Positions 1 to 12,378 of a stretch of 64,000 nucleotides of DNA are shown piece after piece (position 1 is the stretch's first letter; the number at the start of each line of letters is the position of its first letter). This DNA is from Aspidapion aeneum (taxonomy: Eukaryota > Arthropoda > Insecta > Coleoptera > Brentidae), in the NCBI GenBank assembly GCA_963576565.1, contig OY755038.1, positions 200,791,013 to 200,855,012 of the forward strand, given 5' to 3'. The position numbers and the translations under genes are program-made. The notes beneath the pieces are model-generated. The model saw only the letters and a list, made by a program, of their open reading frames with translations, searched no databases and was not told where the DNA came from.

Positions 1-1990
1 GTCACCCCCACCCCTGTGCTCCCTCCGCCATCTTGAAAAAACCATCAATAATTGGCACTTTTTTTAGTTTTTTGCCTTTAATTTCGTTCCAGTACACTAA
101 ATCGCAAAAAGAGTTATATGACATTTTTTAGAGGATATAATTATCTACAATTGCGTGGTACTATGGTTGTCCTGCGGGCAGTAGTAACGGAGCTAGGTAA
201 TTTCCAAAAATGGCTAAAATCACGTGCTCGGGCAAATTTTCAGATGTTTTCTAATTTAGACGGCATAAGCTTCGAAATACTTTGTTCTAGGGTAAAAGTT
301 CTAAGAACATATCTTGTAGAGAATTTTATCAGCTACAAATCCATCCATTCTTTTAATAAATTTTTAAATATTGTAATGGAGTGGGAGTAACTTTTAACTT
401 AAAGTAAGTAAGTTAGAAAATAATCATTTTTTAAAATTTAGTGCTTTAAACGGCACGTTTGTTATTTATTTTTATTTTTTTGTGTAAATTTAGTGACGTA
501 CAAAAAGGTAAGAAAGCTTATGGCTCAAACACCTCCTTAAACTAACCACCTCTTCAAAAACCCCCCAGACCTCCCAAAATCTAACATATTTAGGTTTTCC
601 CAAATTTTCTCAAAAAATACGCTTCTAAGAGAAAAATATGTAATATATTTTATTGTAGACAATGACATTTCCTTTTGAAAACGGTACAACTCGATGGTGG
701 TCAACTATTTATAAACTCTTCAGCGGCGTCCGTTAATTGAAGTAATTTAAAAAAGTAAAAAAATATCCATGTTTTTTCCATGATTTATTCGATTTTTTTT
801 TAAACCAAGCTTTATAGAACAAAATGTGTTATACATTATTGTAGCATATAAAATTTCCTTTTGTTACAAGTTTTATCTAATTTTTTCAAAAACTAAGCCT
901 AATTTAAAAAAATGCTATGATGCACTTTATTGTCAGTAAAATTCTCTTTTCAACGGTGTATAACTCGATGGGGTTTGACTTACAACGAACCCGCCAGCGA
1001 CGTCCGTAAATGGGAGCCATTTAATTTTTTTTTTTTAAATTATGTTTTGCACAGGTTTTATTTGATTTTCTGAAAACCATCCGATTTATCAAAAGAATTG
1101 TTTTTTATTTCAATGTAGATAATAAAATTTCCTTTTAAACGTTGTGTAACATGGTAAAAAATATTTCATATTTACCGCTTCAGTGGTGTGCTTAATTTAA
1201 AACACTTTTTTTCTATAAACCTTGGTTTAAAAAAAAACCGAATAAATCATGGAAAAAACATGGATATTTTTTGACTTTTTTAAATAACTTCAATTAACGG
1301 ACGCCGCTGTAGAGTTGATAAAAAGTTGACCCCCAATCGAGTTGTACCTTTTTCATTGTCTACAGTAAAGTGTATTACACATTTTTCTCTTAGAAGCGTA
1401 TTTTTTGAGAAAATTTGAGAAAACCTAAATATGTTAGATTTTGGGGGGTCTGGGGGGGTTTTTGAAGAGGTGGTTAGTTTAAGGAGGTGTTTGACCCCTA
1501 AGCTCTCTTACTCAAAAAAATAAAAATAAATAAAAAACGTGCCGTTTAAAGCTCTACATTTAAAAAAATTATTATTTTCTAACTTACTTACTTTAAATTA
1601 AAAGTTACTCCCACTCCAATACAATATTTAAAAATACATTTAAAGAATGGATTTTGTAGCTGATAAAATTCTCTACAAGATATGTTCTCAGGACTTTTAC
1701 CCTAGAACAAAGTATTTCGGAGCTTATGCCGTCTAAAGTAGAAAAAGTCTGAAAATTTGCCCAAGCACGTGATTTTAGTCATTTTTGGAAATTACCTAGC
1801 TCCGTTACTACTGCTCACAGAACAACCATGGTACCACCCAATTGTAGATAACTATATCCTCTAAAAAATTTCATATAACTCTTTTTGCGATTTAGTGTAC
1901 TGTAACGAAGTTACAGGCAAAAAACTACAAAAAGTGCCAATTTTTGATGGTTTTTTCAAGATGGCGGAGGAAGCACAGGGGTGGGGGTGA
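1..1990. mobile_element. Long foldback (giant inverted repeat) element
   Basis: Positions 1 to about 812 reappear as their reverse complement from about 1210 to 1990. The ends read gtcacccccacccctgtgct on the left and, complemented, the same with one change at the right. The spacer (about 813-1209) holds degenerate direct repeats built around a 'fccttttNNNacggt..caactcgatgg'-type segment, seen near 651, 837, 928 and 1112. No transposase is visible; open frames inside are chance frames. The window starts exactly at the outer end, so a target-site duplication cannot be tested. It is most likely a non-autonomous DNA transposon of foldback type. Confidence 0.85.
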
Positions 1991-2188
1991 CGAAAACTCA
2001 GATTTTTAACTACCCTTTCGACCTTAATAACATATGCAAAATTCAGAACTGCCGGACCTTTTGTAGGGTAAAACTCCTCTATTCATTGTACTACTATAGC
2101 AATAACCAATATTGCTGCGCTTGCACTAATTTCGTCTATAAAAGCCGATGCTGGATAATAGACCGGCATCACTCTAGCAAGTGATCAA

Positions 2189-2372
2189 CCCAGTATACCA
2201 CTGAAATACGTGGTCCCTACTAAACAGACCCAATACACCACTGAAATAATGTGGTCCCTACTTAACATACCTAAGTAAAACCTCACTATGGTGGTTACGC
2301 TTTATGGCCCATAAGGCCAACTCTCTACGGCCTATAAGGTCTATTTCTTATGGCCTCTAGGTCAACTCTCTC
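2189..2372. repeat. Short tandem duplication and GGCC palindromes
   Basis: A ~40-bp unit containing accactgaaata and gtggtccctact occurs twice in tandem (2189-2228 and 2229-2267). It is followed (2303-2372) by imperfect repeats of a 'tatggcctNtaggtcaactctc' type rich in GGCC. No coding potential is seen. Confidence 0.6.
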
Positions 2373-2602
2373 CAGCCAGCATCCCTCTTTTTACATTATT
2401 TAATTATTTATAGCAATAACCTCTATTCCTGTTAATCTGTTTTCTTATATAAAATACATGTATAAATGTGGATTGTTTATACTTAATTTTCATATTCCCC
2501 TAAATCCCTCAGTCACAAGGGCACTAAATAACAAACCTTATGACATATATGGTAGAGATACCACTTGTCACAAATATAGTCGTGACAATATTAGCTTACA
2601 CG

Positions 2603-2668
2603 TACACTATAATTAAAGTACCTAGTGTGAGCGTAGGTGCCCATATATTAGCAGAGTATTTTTTTTAG
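2603..2668 (+). repeat. Dispersed repeat, copy of the end at 24354-24423
   Basis: The segment with acacgtacactataat, cctagtgtgagcgtagg and gcccatatattagcagagtat matches 24354-24423 closely. The latter is the right end of the (TCTG)n-bearing element at 23676-24423. Here only the end piece is present. Confidence 0.6.
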
Positions 2669-2707
2669 TCCTTGCCGTATATTTATCTTGTAAGCCTATT
2701 ATGACAT

Positions 2708-2890
2708 CAATAACGTGCTTGTATATTTTATTTGTTATTTTCTTCCCCGTGACATCCAGTGTATATTTTTCTTATTTGCATACATATACCTGTAACATAT
2801 TTGCACACATTTATGATATCCCTAACGTCTTTGTATATTTTATTTGTTATTTGTTTCCTCGTGACATCCAGTATATATTTCTTATTTTTA
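2708..2890 (+). repeat. Two tandem copies of a ~114-bp unit
   Basis: Copies begin near 2710 and 2824. Both contain ttgtatattttatttgttatt, then cgtgacatccagt and tatatttcttattt. Further single copies of ggatgtcacaag lie at 2941-2952 and 3168-3179, so the repeat decays to the right. The open frame across it follows from the repeat and is not evidence of a gene. Confidence 0.6.
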
Positions 2891-3192
2891 TGGAGGTACT
2901 TGTTACATCCGTTATTTTTATGAAACGTTGGCAACATTGCTGGATGTCACAAGTTAACACACATATTTAGGGATGTTACAACGTCAAAATTTTTTGTATA
3001 TACAATGGACGCCACAAAGATATGAAAAATGTTATTTCTAAATTTGTGAGTTTATACAAATATTTTTATGGAATTAAAAATAAAATATTTTTTATTACAT
3101 TTCATATTTTTTATTTTTGGATAACATCAGGTTTTAAAGGGGATGTCACAAAAACCGACTTTTTGCTGGATGTCACAAGATACAACGGTCGA

Positions 3193-3225
<33 letters not shown>
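3193..3225. repeat. (TA)n microsatellite
   Basis: An uninterrupted alternating TA run directly precedes the repeat block that starts with ttcacccggattagg at 3228. Confidence 0.9.
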
Positions 3226-3227
<2 letters not shown>

Positions 3228-4356
3228 TCACCCGGATTAGGAAAAACCAAGCTCTTTATAAACAATGTGCCGTATAGTTAATTATAGAAAATTAAATTTC
3301 CTTTAAATGATGTATAACAATGTAAGATTAATTTAATTTTTAAAAATTCAGGGATGTCCGTAAATAAAATAAATTTTTAAAAATCAAAAAAAGAATCACC
3401 ACACTATAACCGCAATCTGAAGTGATAGTTTTCTAAGAACTACTACGCCGATTTTATTAATTTGTACTTCCTTATGCGGGATAAAGTAGTGTTTTTCTAT
3501 GAATTAAAAAAAAACTAAAACATTTTCGGAAAGTAAGAATAAACGTGCCTCTTTGAAGGGTCAAGTATGTTTCTGTCCGACATCCTAGCTTTTAAGATGG
3601 CGGCAAATTTCGATTGTATTCTTTAAAGAAAAATTAATTCTCCCCATGATTTTTTTTATTACACTAAGATCGGTTCAGTAATAATGAGTTTATAAGGAAA
3701 TTCAATCAATCGTATAATCTGTAAAACAATGGCTGAAACAAAAATCGATTTTTTGAGAACAACCACACCGATTTGACTAATTTTTAACTTGTTGTGCTTT
3801 TCTATAAATTAAAAAAAAACTAAAATATATTCAGAAAATAAGAATAAACATGTCATTTTGAAGAATCAAGTATGATTCTGTCCGCCATCTTCAATTTTGA
3901 GATGGCGGCAAATTTTGGTCATGATCTCTAAAAAGCAATCAATTCTCACCAGAATGTTTTTTATTTCATCAAAATCGGTTCAGTAGTAATTAATTTATAA
4001 GGAAATAAATCCAGACATGATTAGCAAGGCAATCGTATAATATTCCAAACAATGCGCAATGGTTGAAACAAAAATTTTTTTTTAGAAACACCAAAATGAT
4101 TTTGCAGCTTTTTTACTGATTTAAAAAAATAATTAAAACATGTTCGCAACACAAGAACAAAGGAGTATCTTTGAAGGGTACAATTTAATTTTGTCCGCCA
4201 TCTTGGATTTTAAGATGGAGGACAAAAAAATATATTTAGTCAAAACTCTGAATAATTCTCTGCCAAGTGCAGTTTGTCCCATTAAAATCTACGTTATAGT
4301 TCAAAAGTTATATTGAAAAAAAAAAATTCCGGTTTTTTTGGCCCACCCGGTATATA
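3228..4356. repeat. Threefold ~305-bp repeat, relative of the foldback core
   Basis: Three diverged tandem units are marked by a CCGCCATCTT...AAGATGGCGG hairpin at about 3578, 3881 and 4195 (spacing 303 and 314). Each has the same preceding text (a run of A, ctaaaacat..., aagaataaac) and the same following text (aaaatcggttcagtagtaat). The first 130 bp (3239-3365: aaaaaccaagctctttata, aaatttccttt, atgtataac, gatgtccgtaaat) resemble the core of the foldback at 780-1010. The block ends in ggcccacccggtatatata, whose reverse complement also appears at 20131-20155. Confidence 0.7.
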
Positions 4357-4410
4357 TATCAACCCACCCCCGAACTGAACCGAAAATGTAATTAAAAGTG
4401 GTCGATTATT

Positions 4411-4530
4411 CAGTGGCGCACCCAGGAAGATGTTTTAGGGGGGGCCAAGGCTCCATGATGTCATATTACCGGCTATTTATTTTATTATTAATAAAATAGG
4501 TATGTGGAAAATATCTAAAAAATCCTAGAC
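4411..4530 (+). mobile_element. Left end of a hAT-type element, right end missing
   Basis: It begins cagtggcgcacccaggaag and is followed by a G-run. Its continuation tatgtggaaaatatctaaaaaatcct (4501-4526) matches the middle of the MITE at 16535-16724. The CAGTGGCG start is typical of hAT-group ends. No matching right end was found nearby, so this is a truncated copy. Its right limit is approximate. Confidence 0.55.
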
Positions 4531-6298
4531 TGTAACAGAGTAGGTATAAATTTATTATACTTTGTATTTAATTCATTTTTTGCGGAGATTTAATTTTACT
4601 CAGACCCAAAGAAATTCAAGGAACCCGTTGAATGTTTTTGCTCAGACCTATTTCGGCTCAATTAATGAATGAAATACAGGTGTACCGATGACCTTCAACG
4701 ACGCGGCTCACAAACACACACCAGGGTTTTTAAGCGGGTTGAGGGGACGTGAAGGGAAGTTCATCAAAAGACATCTAAATTGCTTGGGTGATCACGCTAC
4801 ACGAGCGGGATACCTAGAATCAGGCGGCAACCTCGCACAGTAGAAGCCCTGCGATATTTTAAATATAATATAGTTACGAAACCAGCGCTAGCGTTGTAAA
4901 CTAAAAGGTGCCTTTAACTGGACCGTGCTTCTGTTGGTAATAACCTATATATTCTGTGATAAAACTTTTAAAAACGTTACCGAAACTTGTAGAGTTTGTA
5001 GATCGGTTTGGGACGTATCTTCCTATGATTAAATATTTGTGCACTTATTTGTTGTATTTAAGTAAAAGAAACAAAAATGTATGTCTCAATTTTTTCCTGA
5101 ATGTCTTGCTTGGTTTAGACGGCGATCCGGCCACGGGTTTCAATAAATCCGAAAATTATTTTTTTTGTCATAAACTTATCAAACCTAATATCTATCCTAA
5201 AATTAATTTGATTTCGTTAAAATAATTTTATGATTAATTTTCTGGTCGGCTGTACTTAGCCATTGGTGTTTACAGAATAGTTCGGTCTGGTTCGCTTTGC
5301 ATATTATTATGTTATGTTCGTGTTATTTCAATCTTACTTCAATGAAGTAAGAAAAACGTTTCATTTCTTGGTTTTGTTCCAGAAAAATGTATTTTTTTAA
5401 GAACCTGTAGATCATCAGCAATCCCGGAAAAATATTGAATTATCAGCAATCGAGTTTAAAGGTAGGTTTTAGATTACATTTTTTCTTATTTTGCGGTTTT
5501 TGACGCTGTACAAAAAACTGAAACTTACAATGCTGCCATGATTTACGGTCTAAATTTGAGCAGTCAGATTTTTTCACATTTTCTCAAATTTTGAAGAATT
5601 GCCTCCTTTATACCTGAATTTTATTACTGTCTCATATTTCGCCTTGCCTGTTTGATTTTTGAACTTTTTCAAGGTAAAATATAAGATACAGTTTTAATTA
5701 ATTTTTTTATTTTCATATTATGGGTCAAATTTCTATGTTTTTACGTTTGAAATATTTTTCTGAATATCCCTTATATACTAATTCGAGTCCCACAGAAAAT
5801 TCTAAAATTTCAAAAATATCAAAGTTTTAAAAAAGTGTCTCATTTTTAAACCACTTTTGTAATTGTCTTGTAAATTTTAATTTTTCATGAAAAATATACA
5901 AATCATATCATGTAATTTTACTAATCTTGGAATGTAATGGTAAGTGTAATTTTTTACTGCTCTGTAAAATTACAGTAAAAAATGTTGGTTACAAAGTTGC
6001 CAACGTTATTTATTGGAATTTTGCAAAACACCTTTTTCAGACACACAAGTAAGTTACAGCTAATTCAAATTAATGTCTTATATTATATAACAGTTTTGAG
6101 AAAAAATACCACTGTTTTTATTCCAAATTTATTCCTCACTATTAACCACTGTTAGACAGGCCTTGTTGTGACATAATTTGTGAACAGTCGTTTTAGTGGC
6201 ACCAAAATGCTAGTGTAGCTTTTAAGAAAATGTTAATGACGTTTGACACATGTCAACGTAACGTAACAATACCATTTTTATTAAAGATCTCATTCTCA
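4531..6298. other. No gene recognised
   Basis: AT-rich sequence with only short frames; the longest (4956-5225) opens with GTG and resembles nothing I know. A small perfect hairpin lies at 5946-5982 (ttttttactg / cagtaaaaaa). Confidence 0.5.
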
Positions 6299-6306
6299 GC
6301 CCAACC

Positions 6307-7381
6307 CAGCGTTGCCAGGTGTACTGATTTTTCAGTAGATCTACTACTTTTGGGTCTTTGTCCACTGAATACTGTTTTTACGCCGGATTCTACTGCTTTT
6401 TTCAGCTTTCAAGAAATATGAGCAGTAACCGGTAACTTGTTAGTTACCTATTCAAAATATTTATAATTTTTTCCTGTGAAAAATTTATATGAAAACGCCC
6501 ACATCCGTTAAAACATCTCCATGATGTATTTTTATCCTGTGGTTTTGGATTTTGCGCTTCTTTGTGGAATATAATCACGGTCCCCAGAATTTCGAGGGAC
6601 CGTGGAATGTAATAGCGATTTTGGATTTACTGATCTGAAATCACTCGCGGGTAGAGGTGGTAACGTCACGAATCTCCCTCCGAGCACCCCGGGATTGATT
6701 TGAGATCGAGCGGGATTGCTCGCCTACGGATGGCGTACTCGACTTTTTAAACACTTGCTTAAAATTTTGTGGTTTTTATGACCCTAACAAATATATTGTT
6801 GTTTTAAATTCTTTTATTTCAATTTTTTGAAGTATATAAATATAAATTTTCTAGATGCAAAACACGGAAAACACTTATAAAAACAAAAATACACCAAAAT
6901 TAGAAACAAATTTATGAGATCTGAAAAAAGGGGTTATGTCAGGTGTCCATTAAGAGTATTATACGCGCGGATTCTTTGTTCTTGGGCTCTGGTTGGCTGA
7001 TTGATAAAAATTTGAGCCAATCAAAGCCTGAGAAAAAAAATCTGCGCGGATAATACGCTCAATCGATAGCTGACTTTATCTTTTGGAGAGCACTGCTCGT
7101 TTTTCGTGGAACGCCTGCATCCGTTTCAGAGCAATTTTCGAGCACTCGAGGGCACTTTTCGAACAAAAGCCGAAATCGCTATAAGTGCGCGTCGGGGGAT
7201 CCCCGCGTCGGTTGTCGTCACGTTGCGTTCGAGAATTGATTGAATCAACTCTTTTTTCTTTGTTTATCACTAAAAGAAATATGAAACGGTTTTTTGAACT
7301 GCAAAAAAAATCTACTGTTTTTTTACAAAATCTACCGCTTTTTTATGTACTGTTTTCTTAAAATTCGACCTGGCAACACTG
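6307..7381. mobile_element. hAT-like non-autonomous transposon with 8-bp TSD
   Basis: The ends are CAGCGTTGCCAGGT at 6307 and ACCTGGCAACACTG ending at 7381. They are flanked by the identical 8-bp direct repeat GCCCAACC at 6299-6306 and 7382-7389. An 8-bp TSD with CAG...CTG ends is the hAT-superfamily signature. Inverted similarity continues inside (ctactg/cagtag-type text at both ends). The interior is GC-richer at 6570-6740 and 7100-7230 but has no transposase. A palindromic element is nested at 6949-7063. The length (1075 bp) and lack of a transposase make it non-autonomous. Confidence 0.85.
6949..7063. mobile_element. Nested palindromic MITE
   Basis: Left arm 6949-7001 and right arm 7011-7063 are reverse complements with scattered mismatches. 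Markers are attaagagtattatacgcgcg against the complement of cgcggataatacgctcaat, and ggctctggttggctgatt against the complement of gagccaatcaaagcct. The loop is about 9 nt. Lying inside the hAT-like element at 6307-7381, it inserted later or was captured by that family. Confidence 0.75.
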
Positions 7382-7389
7382 GCCCAACC

Positions 7390-8089
7390 TTCGTCGTGTT
7401 CACTGGTGTTTGTCCTCCCTCGACCCCCACCGCTTTACACTTGTAACGTATAGAAAATACCAGGAAATACCGTAGGTATTATACCACAAAAATCGGCGAT
7501 CGAGCCACCCCTCGAGTTATAGTGATAAGATAGGTAAATTATTTTGTATGAAGCGATTATGTAGAATAAAAAGGTCTTTTGACAAGAACTCGATTTGCTT
7601 AGTGGGGCGGGCTGCCCGGCTTTCCCTACCTTCTTATAACTTTGTTATTATTTGCTGTAAAAAGATTAAACCAAAACTGGTTTAAATTTTCATATTTCAC
7701 AATTTTTTGACACCAAATGAAACAATTTTTCTCATTTTTGAATGCTACAGGAAATTCTTTTTAAAAAGACCACAGTAATAGAATTTTAATTATTTAACTA
7801 AACGTTGGTTTATTTTTATTTTGCGCATAGCGTTGGTTCACTTCCCGCAGTTACAAGTATTTAATGTTATATTCGTGTTAAAATATGCCTGTAAAAGTGG
7901 AAAATGAGTCAAGATATTAATGCTAGGATACGAAACATAATTTAATTTTGGATGAACGTATTTCGCAAGTCATAAATTTAATATTCGGCCTTCCGCGCGC
8001 GGGAGAACGAACGTGCACCTTTCTTTTCTCCTACTAATGTCATTTTTTTTCAAGGGTCTCAAGAGGAAATATTGCATAAGATACCCGGC
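7390..8089. other. No gene recognised
   Basis: AT-rich apart from short GC-richer patches near 7400-7440, 7600 and 7985-8010. I see no domains, repeats or terminal structures I can name. Confidence 0.4.
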
Positions 8090-9110
8090 CTTCTATTCTG
8101 CCAGAGTCATTTCGCCTGTACCAGGAGAGGCCGGGTAGTGTCGGATTCCCACCGACTAAAACCTTTTGATTGCGACTCCAACCTGCCTGGCGGCAAGCCA
8201 CAGTCACTGCACTACAGCCATTATTGGCTTATTTTGCACCCTCTTGGTTACTAGGCTAATCACTTTATTAATTTCGTCCCCTATACAAGTCCTCAGTCGC
8301 TATTGGGTCTAGTTCGTTTTCCCCAAATATAAAGTGCTTTTGGCGATACAAGGACTTGCATTGGCATATTGCATGTTCTACTGTTTCCAAATTCAGACTG
8401 CATAGTCTGCAGCTCGGGTCTTCTTGATCTTTAATTGCCATATGGCCGGTCATTTTTCCTAATGTGGTTCTCACTTGCATCTTACTGCAACTAAGCTTAT
8501 CTTTTGTAAGTCTGGCAACCAGATCTTTAATAAAGGCCCTGCTTTGTCTTAGCCACTGTCTTTCTAACCAGTGGTTTTCATGAATTTCCCATACCAAAAG
8601 TTTGACCTGGGATTTTATATTACACTTTTGTACACCCAGCAGGGCTGGCTCTCGTCCATTCTAATTTTCTGACTATCCTTTCCTTGCTAGTTCATCAGCT
8701 TTTCATTGCCTTAAATACCTCGGTTTCCTGGCACTCATAATAGTTTTATCCTATTATGTTCCGCAAGTTCCAGTTCAACAAGGCATTTCCACACTAGCTT
8801 TGAGGTTACCTTTGAACGCATAAGCATCTTGGGTCTACCTAAATATCTGAGTATATAAATATGGTTTGACCGACGTGTCCGATTCTATTGTTCTATCTTC
8901 AATTTCTAGAGTCGCAGAGATTTCCGTTTGAAAGACCGACGGGTAATATCCGAGAGAAAAATGTAGATCTCTTATAGGCCTTTCCCCGAATACTCCTGCC
9001 CCACACCCTTCGTCAGTTTTTGATCCGTCTGTGTACAAGATCAGCCCTTTCTGTGGCAGCGGGTTGTTCTGTCCAGATCATGCTACTCTCTCCTGTATAA
9101 CTACTTTGCA
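8090..9110 (-). pseudogene. Truncated LINE: RNase H and C-terminal zinc region
   Basis: On the minus strand, a frame at 9038-8835 starts with YTDGSKTDEGCGAGVFGE, the first catalytic-Asp motif of an RNase H domain; a Glu follows in QTEISATLE. Further down, about 8730-8680, the complement encodes GN-EKADELARK, matching the late RNase H motif. Then 8597-8268 encodes a C-terminal region with CRLC...ETVEHAICQC, the Cys/His pattern at the end of LINEs of the R1/I/Loa type. Frames are broken between these blocks. No reverse transcriptase lies upstream (higher coordinates), so the copy is 5' truncated. The stretch down to about 8090 is probably 3' UTR. It is a dead copy. Domain identity is fairly sure; the clade is a guess. 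Confidence 0.75.
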
Positions 9111-11122
9111 CCACTAATGTGAGGACGAATCAATCTCACCGATGTGCGATGGGCTAATCGATGCAACCAAACGGGTTCTTAAAAAGTTTATCATATCATA
9201 TCATCAAACAAGTTCTTCTTAATATCTGATGCAATTAATAGTGCAGTAATTTAATTTTGAGATATGTGGCATAAAGCTGGCCAAAATCGCTTTAATTCCT
9301 GTAGTTTTAAACATGTCATTTTTTCGAAAAATTCAGTCAGCCCAATGTAACCCGTCGCGTGGTGGCTTCGACACACCTGATACTGCTTCTGAGAGAGAGT
9401 GACGTTCATGTAGCTCTAATCCAGGAACCGTGGATCTGTCAAGATGCCATAAAGGGATTAGGGTTGCTTTTAGGTTGCTATAAGAAGGGTGTTGATAATT
9501 TAGGCTCTTAGTGGTATATCTTTGAGCCAAAGTGTTAAGCCTGAATAATTTTTTGTTGTAAACCGCAGACTTTTTTATGTACTGGAATACCATAAGTGTC
9601 TAAGTGCATGGAGGTCTAGTAGGGCCTGGTGGTTTTATAATCAGTACGATTGTCAGCTCGAACAAACCTACTGTTGTAATTTTTTGCATTTGTATATAGG
9701 TTCTTTAAATGCTTAAGCAATGTATAGTTTCGCTCAATTGTTAAGCCGGAAGTAACAGTTTAGAATAAGTTAAGAGGTGCCGGTCCAGGCTACCGCTTTA
9801 TCACAGGGTAATTTCCTGCACAAGTTTAATACGCTTTTTCGAGGATTTATGGAAAATTTTGAAAATTTATTTTGCCCTTATGATGGTAGCTTCGTTTTCG
9901 TAATGTTTGAAAAGTTCTTCTTCGAAATAGATAAATACAATTTTTTATGGCCGGGATCATTTTGAATGAATTTTTCAAACGGTTGTATGGAATAGTAAGA
10001 AGTAGTACAAGTCTATGCTTTTATTTGTATAAATATCTATGATAATTAACCAGGGATATCTGAACCTTAAATTAATTAGCGGACATATATCGCTAAAAAC
10101 CTTAAAAATACTGCAATGTAATAACGCGTCTCTTCTTGACAAGCTTTTCTTATGTTTGCTAGGGTTTGCCGATTTTTGTCGCATCCAGTCCACGCCTGAG
10201 CTCAAGGGTTTTCTGTGTGAATCAGCTGATTGCTCTTGTATTTTCTGAAATTTAATTTTTTGTTTTTGTAACTGTTATTTTTATGGATTTTTTCAAAAGT
10301 TTTATTTGCTCAATCTCAAGTAAGTGTATGTTTGATAAAAACAAAATCAGTATTGCCACCAGAAATAGGAACCAAATTTGTCGTCAAAAAATTAAAATTG
10401 AAATCCAGCAAGATTAAATATGGTGTCAGTCTTTTTAAAGCTTTAACTTTACTAATTAACTAAATCAAAGGGAAAAGCCCCCAATAGCCATTTGCTCTTT
10501 TTAGAGAAGATGTCCTTTTTTGTAATCGTCCGAAACACTATTTTCTGCCTTAGAATAATAATTAAAAAGAATTTAGTCTAGTTCCTATTATTTTTAATAA
10601 AATTTAAAGTGCTGTTTTTTTAAAGAAACGTGAAATTATTAGCCAAAAAAAAATATTAAAGGACATTTATAATATTTGGATCATTTGTGAATTTTGTTGC
10701 ATATTTGAACCAGACTTTAGAATCTGGTTAAAAAATATGTGTATATTGGACATCTTGATATCTACTTAATACGATAAAATATAAATATACATATTTACAA
10801 ATGTACTAATAACAGCATCATAAAATATAAGTAAGTGGGTTAACTTATATGTTTCATTACATCTGTGTGTTCGGACAATTTCGTAAGCATATAACTGATA
10901 ATACAGAGATGATGTAAAGGACTACAATGGTTTAGTTGCAACAAATAGTGAATAAAATATTGTAATTATAATAAGAACCGTTTTATATTAAATATCGTCT
11001 TTATTAAATTAAATTAATAAGCAGATTGATTTGGAAATGCTTTTTGGTGTCGTTATTAGATATAGAATTGTATTTTTGGCGCAGTTATGGGCGTAATTTT
11101 CTTGCGCGGTTTTTGTACTTGT
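9111..11122. other. No gene recognised
   Basis: Low-complexity AT-rich DNA with short frames only. A minus-strand frame at 9593-9333 (86 codons) has no family resemblance that I can see. Complementary short frames at 9975-10248 overlap each other and show no domain. Confidence 0.4.
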
Positions 11123-12378
11123 ACAGGGTGGTTTAAGGTACTTCTAGGGAAGACAGAGAAAAACTGACCACGCATTGCGAGGCTCAAATTTCAAGAGAAG
11201 ACTTATAGTGAAAACCGCATTTTGAAATATTGTCTCGTCTTTGAGTTACGGGGGCTTTTTGAAAAGTCTGCATTTTGGAGGGGGGTCAATAACTTCGTTA
11301 TTATTGGAAATATTGATTTAGAGTAAATTGCAATTTTATAGACTTTGTCACGGGGAATTCAACCGCTAAATTAAATTTTAACTGTCACTTTTAGTTTTTG
11401 AAATATGACATAAAGTTGCATTTTTTCTTATGGAATGGCCTATATTTTAATTAATTTTCGAATTCGTGATTGAATTCTTGTCAAAATGGGGTATCATATG
11501 TCATAGTTTGATTGAGCGGTTTCGGAGATAATTAATTTTTTTTATTTTTGTCTAGTGTGCGTTGAATAACGTCATGCGCCATTGACGTGAAAGCCTTGCG
11601 GTCAAATCCTACTTCAATGCTCCTAAAGTTTTGTTGTCTTATACTATGCAAATCAAGTTGGCCTTGCTTCTTGGCGTTTTGTCATTGTTTTCAATTGTTT
11701 AAACAATTTGACATTACGCTTTGATATGAAATTATTTTGCACAAAAGCGTTTTAATTTTATTTTGAAATATGTATCATTTTTTTTACTTTTTATAACTAG
11801 GCTTTGAGGGCCGTCAGCTGAATTATAATTTTTCCAAACCAGCCTTACTATATTTGTGACTGTGTAAAATAATAAAAATACTGGAGTGCCTTTACCTGCC
11901 TCAGCAGGAAATCATAGCGCACTAGAAATAAGTGAAAAAGCTTACTATCTCCTAAACCGCTCAATCAAACTATGACATATGATACATCATTTTGAAAAGA
12001 ATTCAATGACGAATTCGAAAATTAATTAAAATATAGGCTATTCCATAAGAAAAAATGCAACTTTATGTCATATCTCAAAAACTAAAAGTGAGAGTTAAAA
12101 TATAATTTAGCGGGTGCATTCCTCGTGACAAAGTCTATAAAACTGCAATTTACTCTAAATCAAAATTTCCACTAATAACAAAGTTATAGACCCCCTTCAA
12201 AAATGCAGACTTTTCAAAAAGCCCCCGTAGCTCAAAGACGAGACGATTTTTCAAAATGCGGTTTTCACTATAAGTCTTCTCTTGAAATTTGAGCATCGCA
12301 ATGCGTGGTCAGTTTTTCTCTGTCTCCCCTAGAAGTACCTTAAACCCCCTAAAAGTGCCCGATTTGGGACACCCTGTA
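11123..12378. mobile_element. Long terminal-inverted-repeat element
   Basis: Arms of about 410-430 bp, 11123-11530 and 11945-12378, are reverse complements at roughly nine positions in ten. Anchors include tggtcagtttttctctgtc, gcggttttcactataagtct and ctatgacatatgat on one side and their complements on the other. The outer ends read tacagggtgg and caccctgta. The right arm carries about 16 extra bases just before its end. The spacer (11531-11944) is not obviously repeated. There is no transposase, so it is non-autonomous. I could not fix a target-site duplication. Confidence 0.85.
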
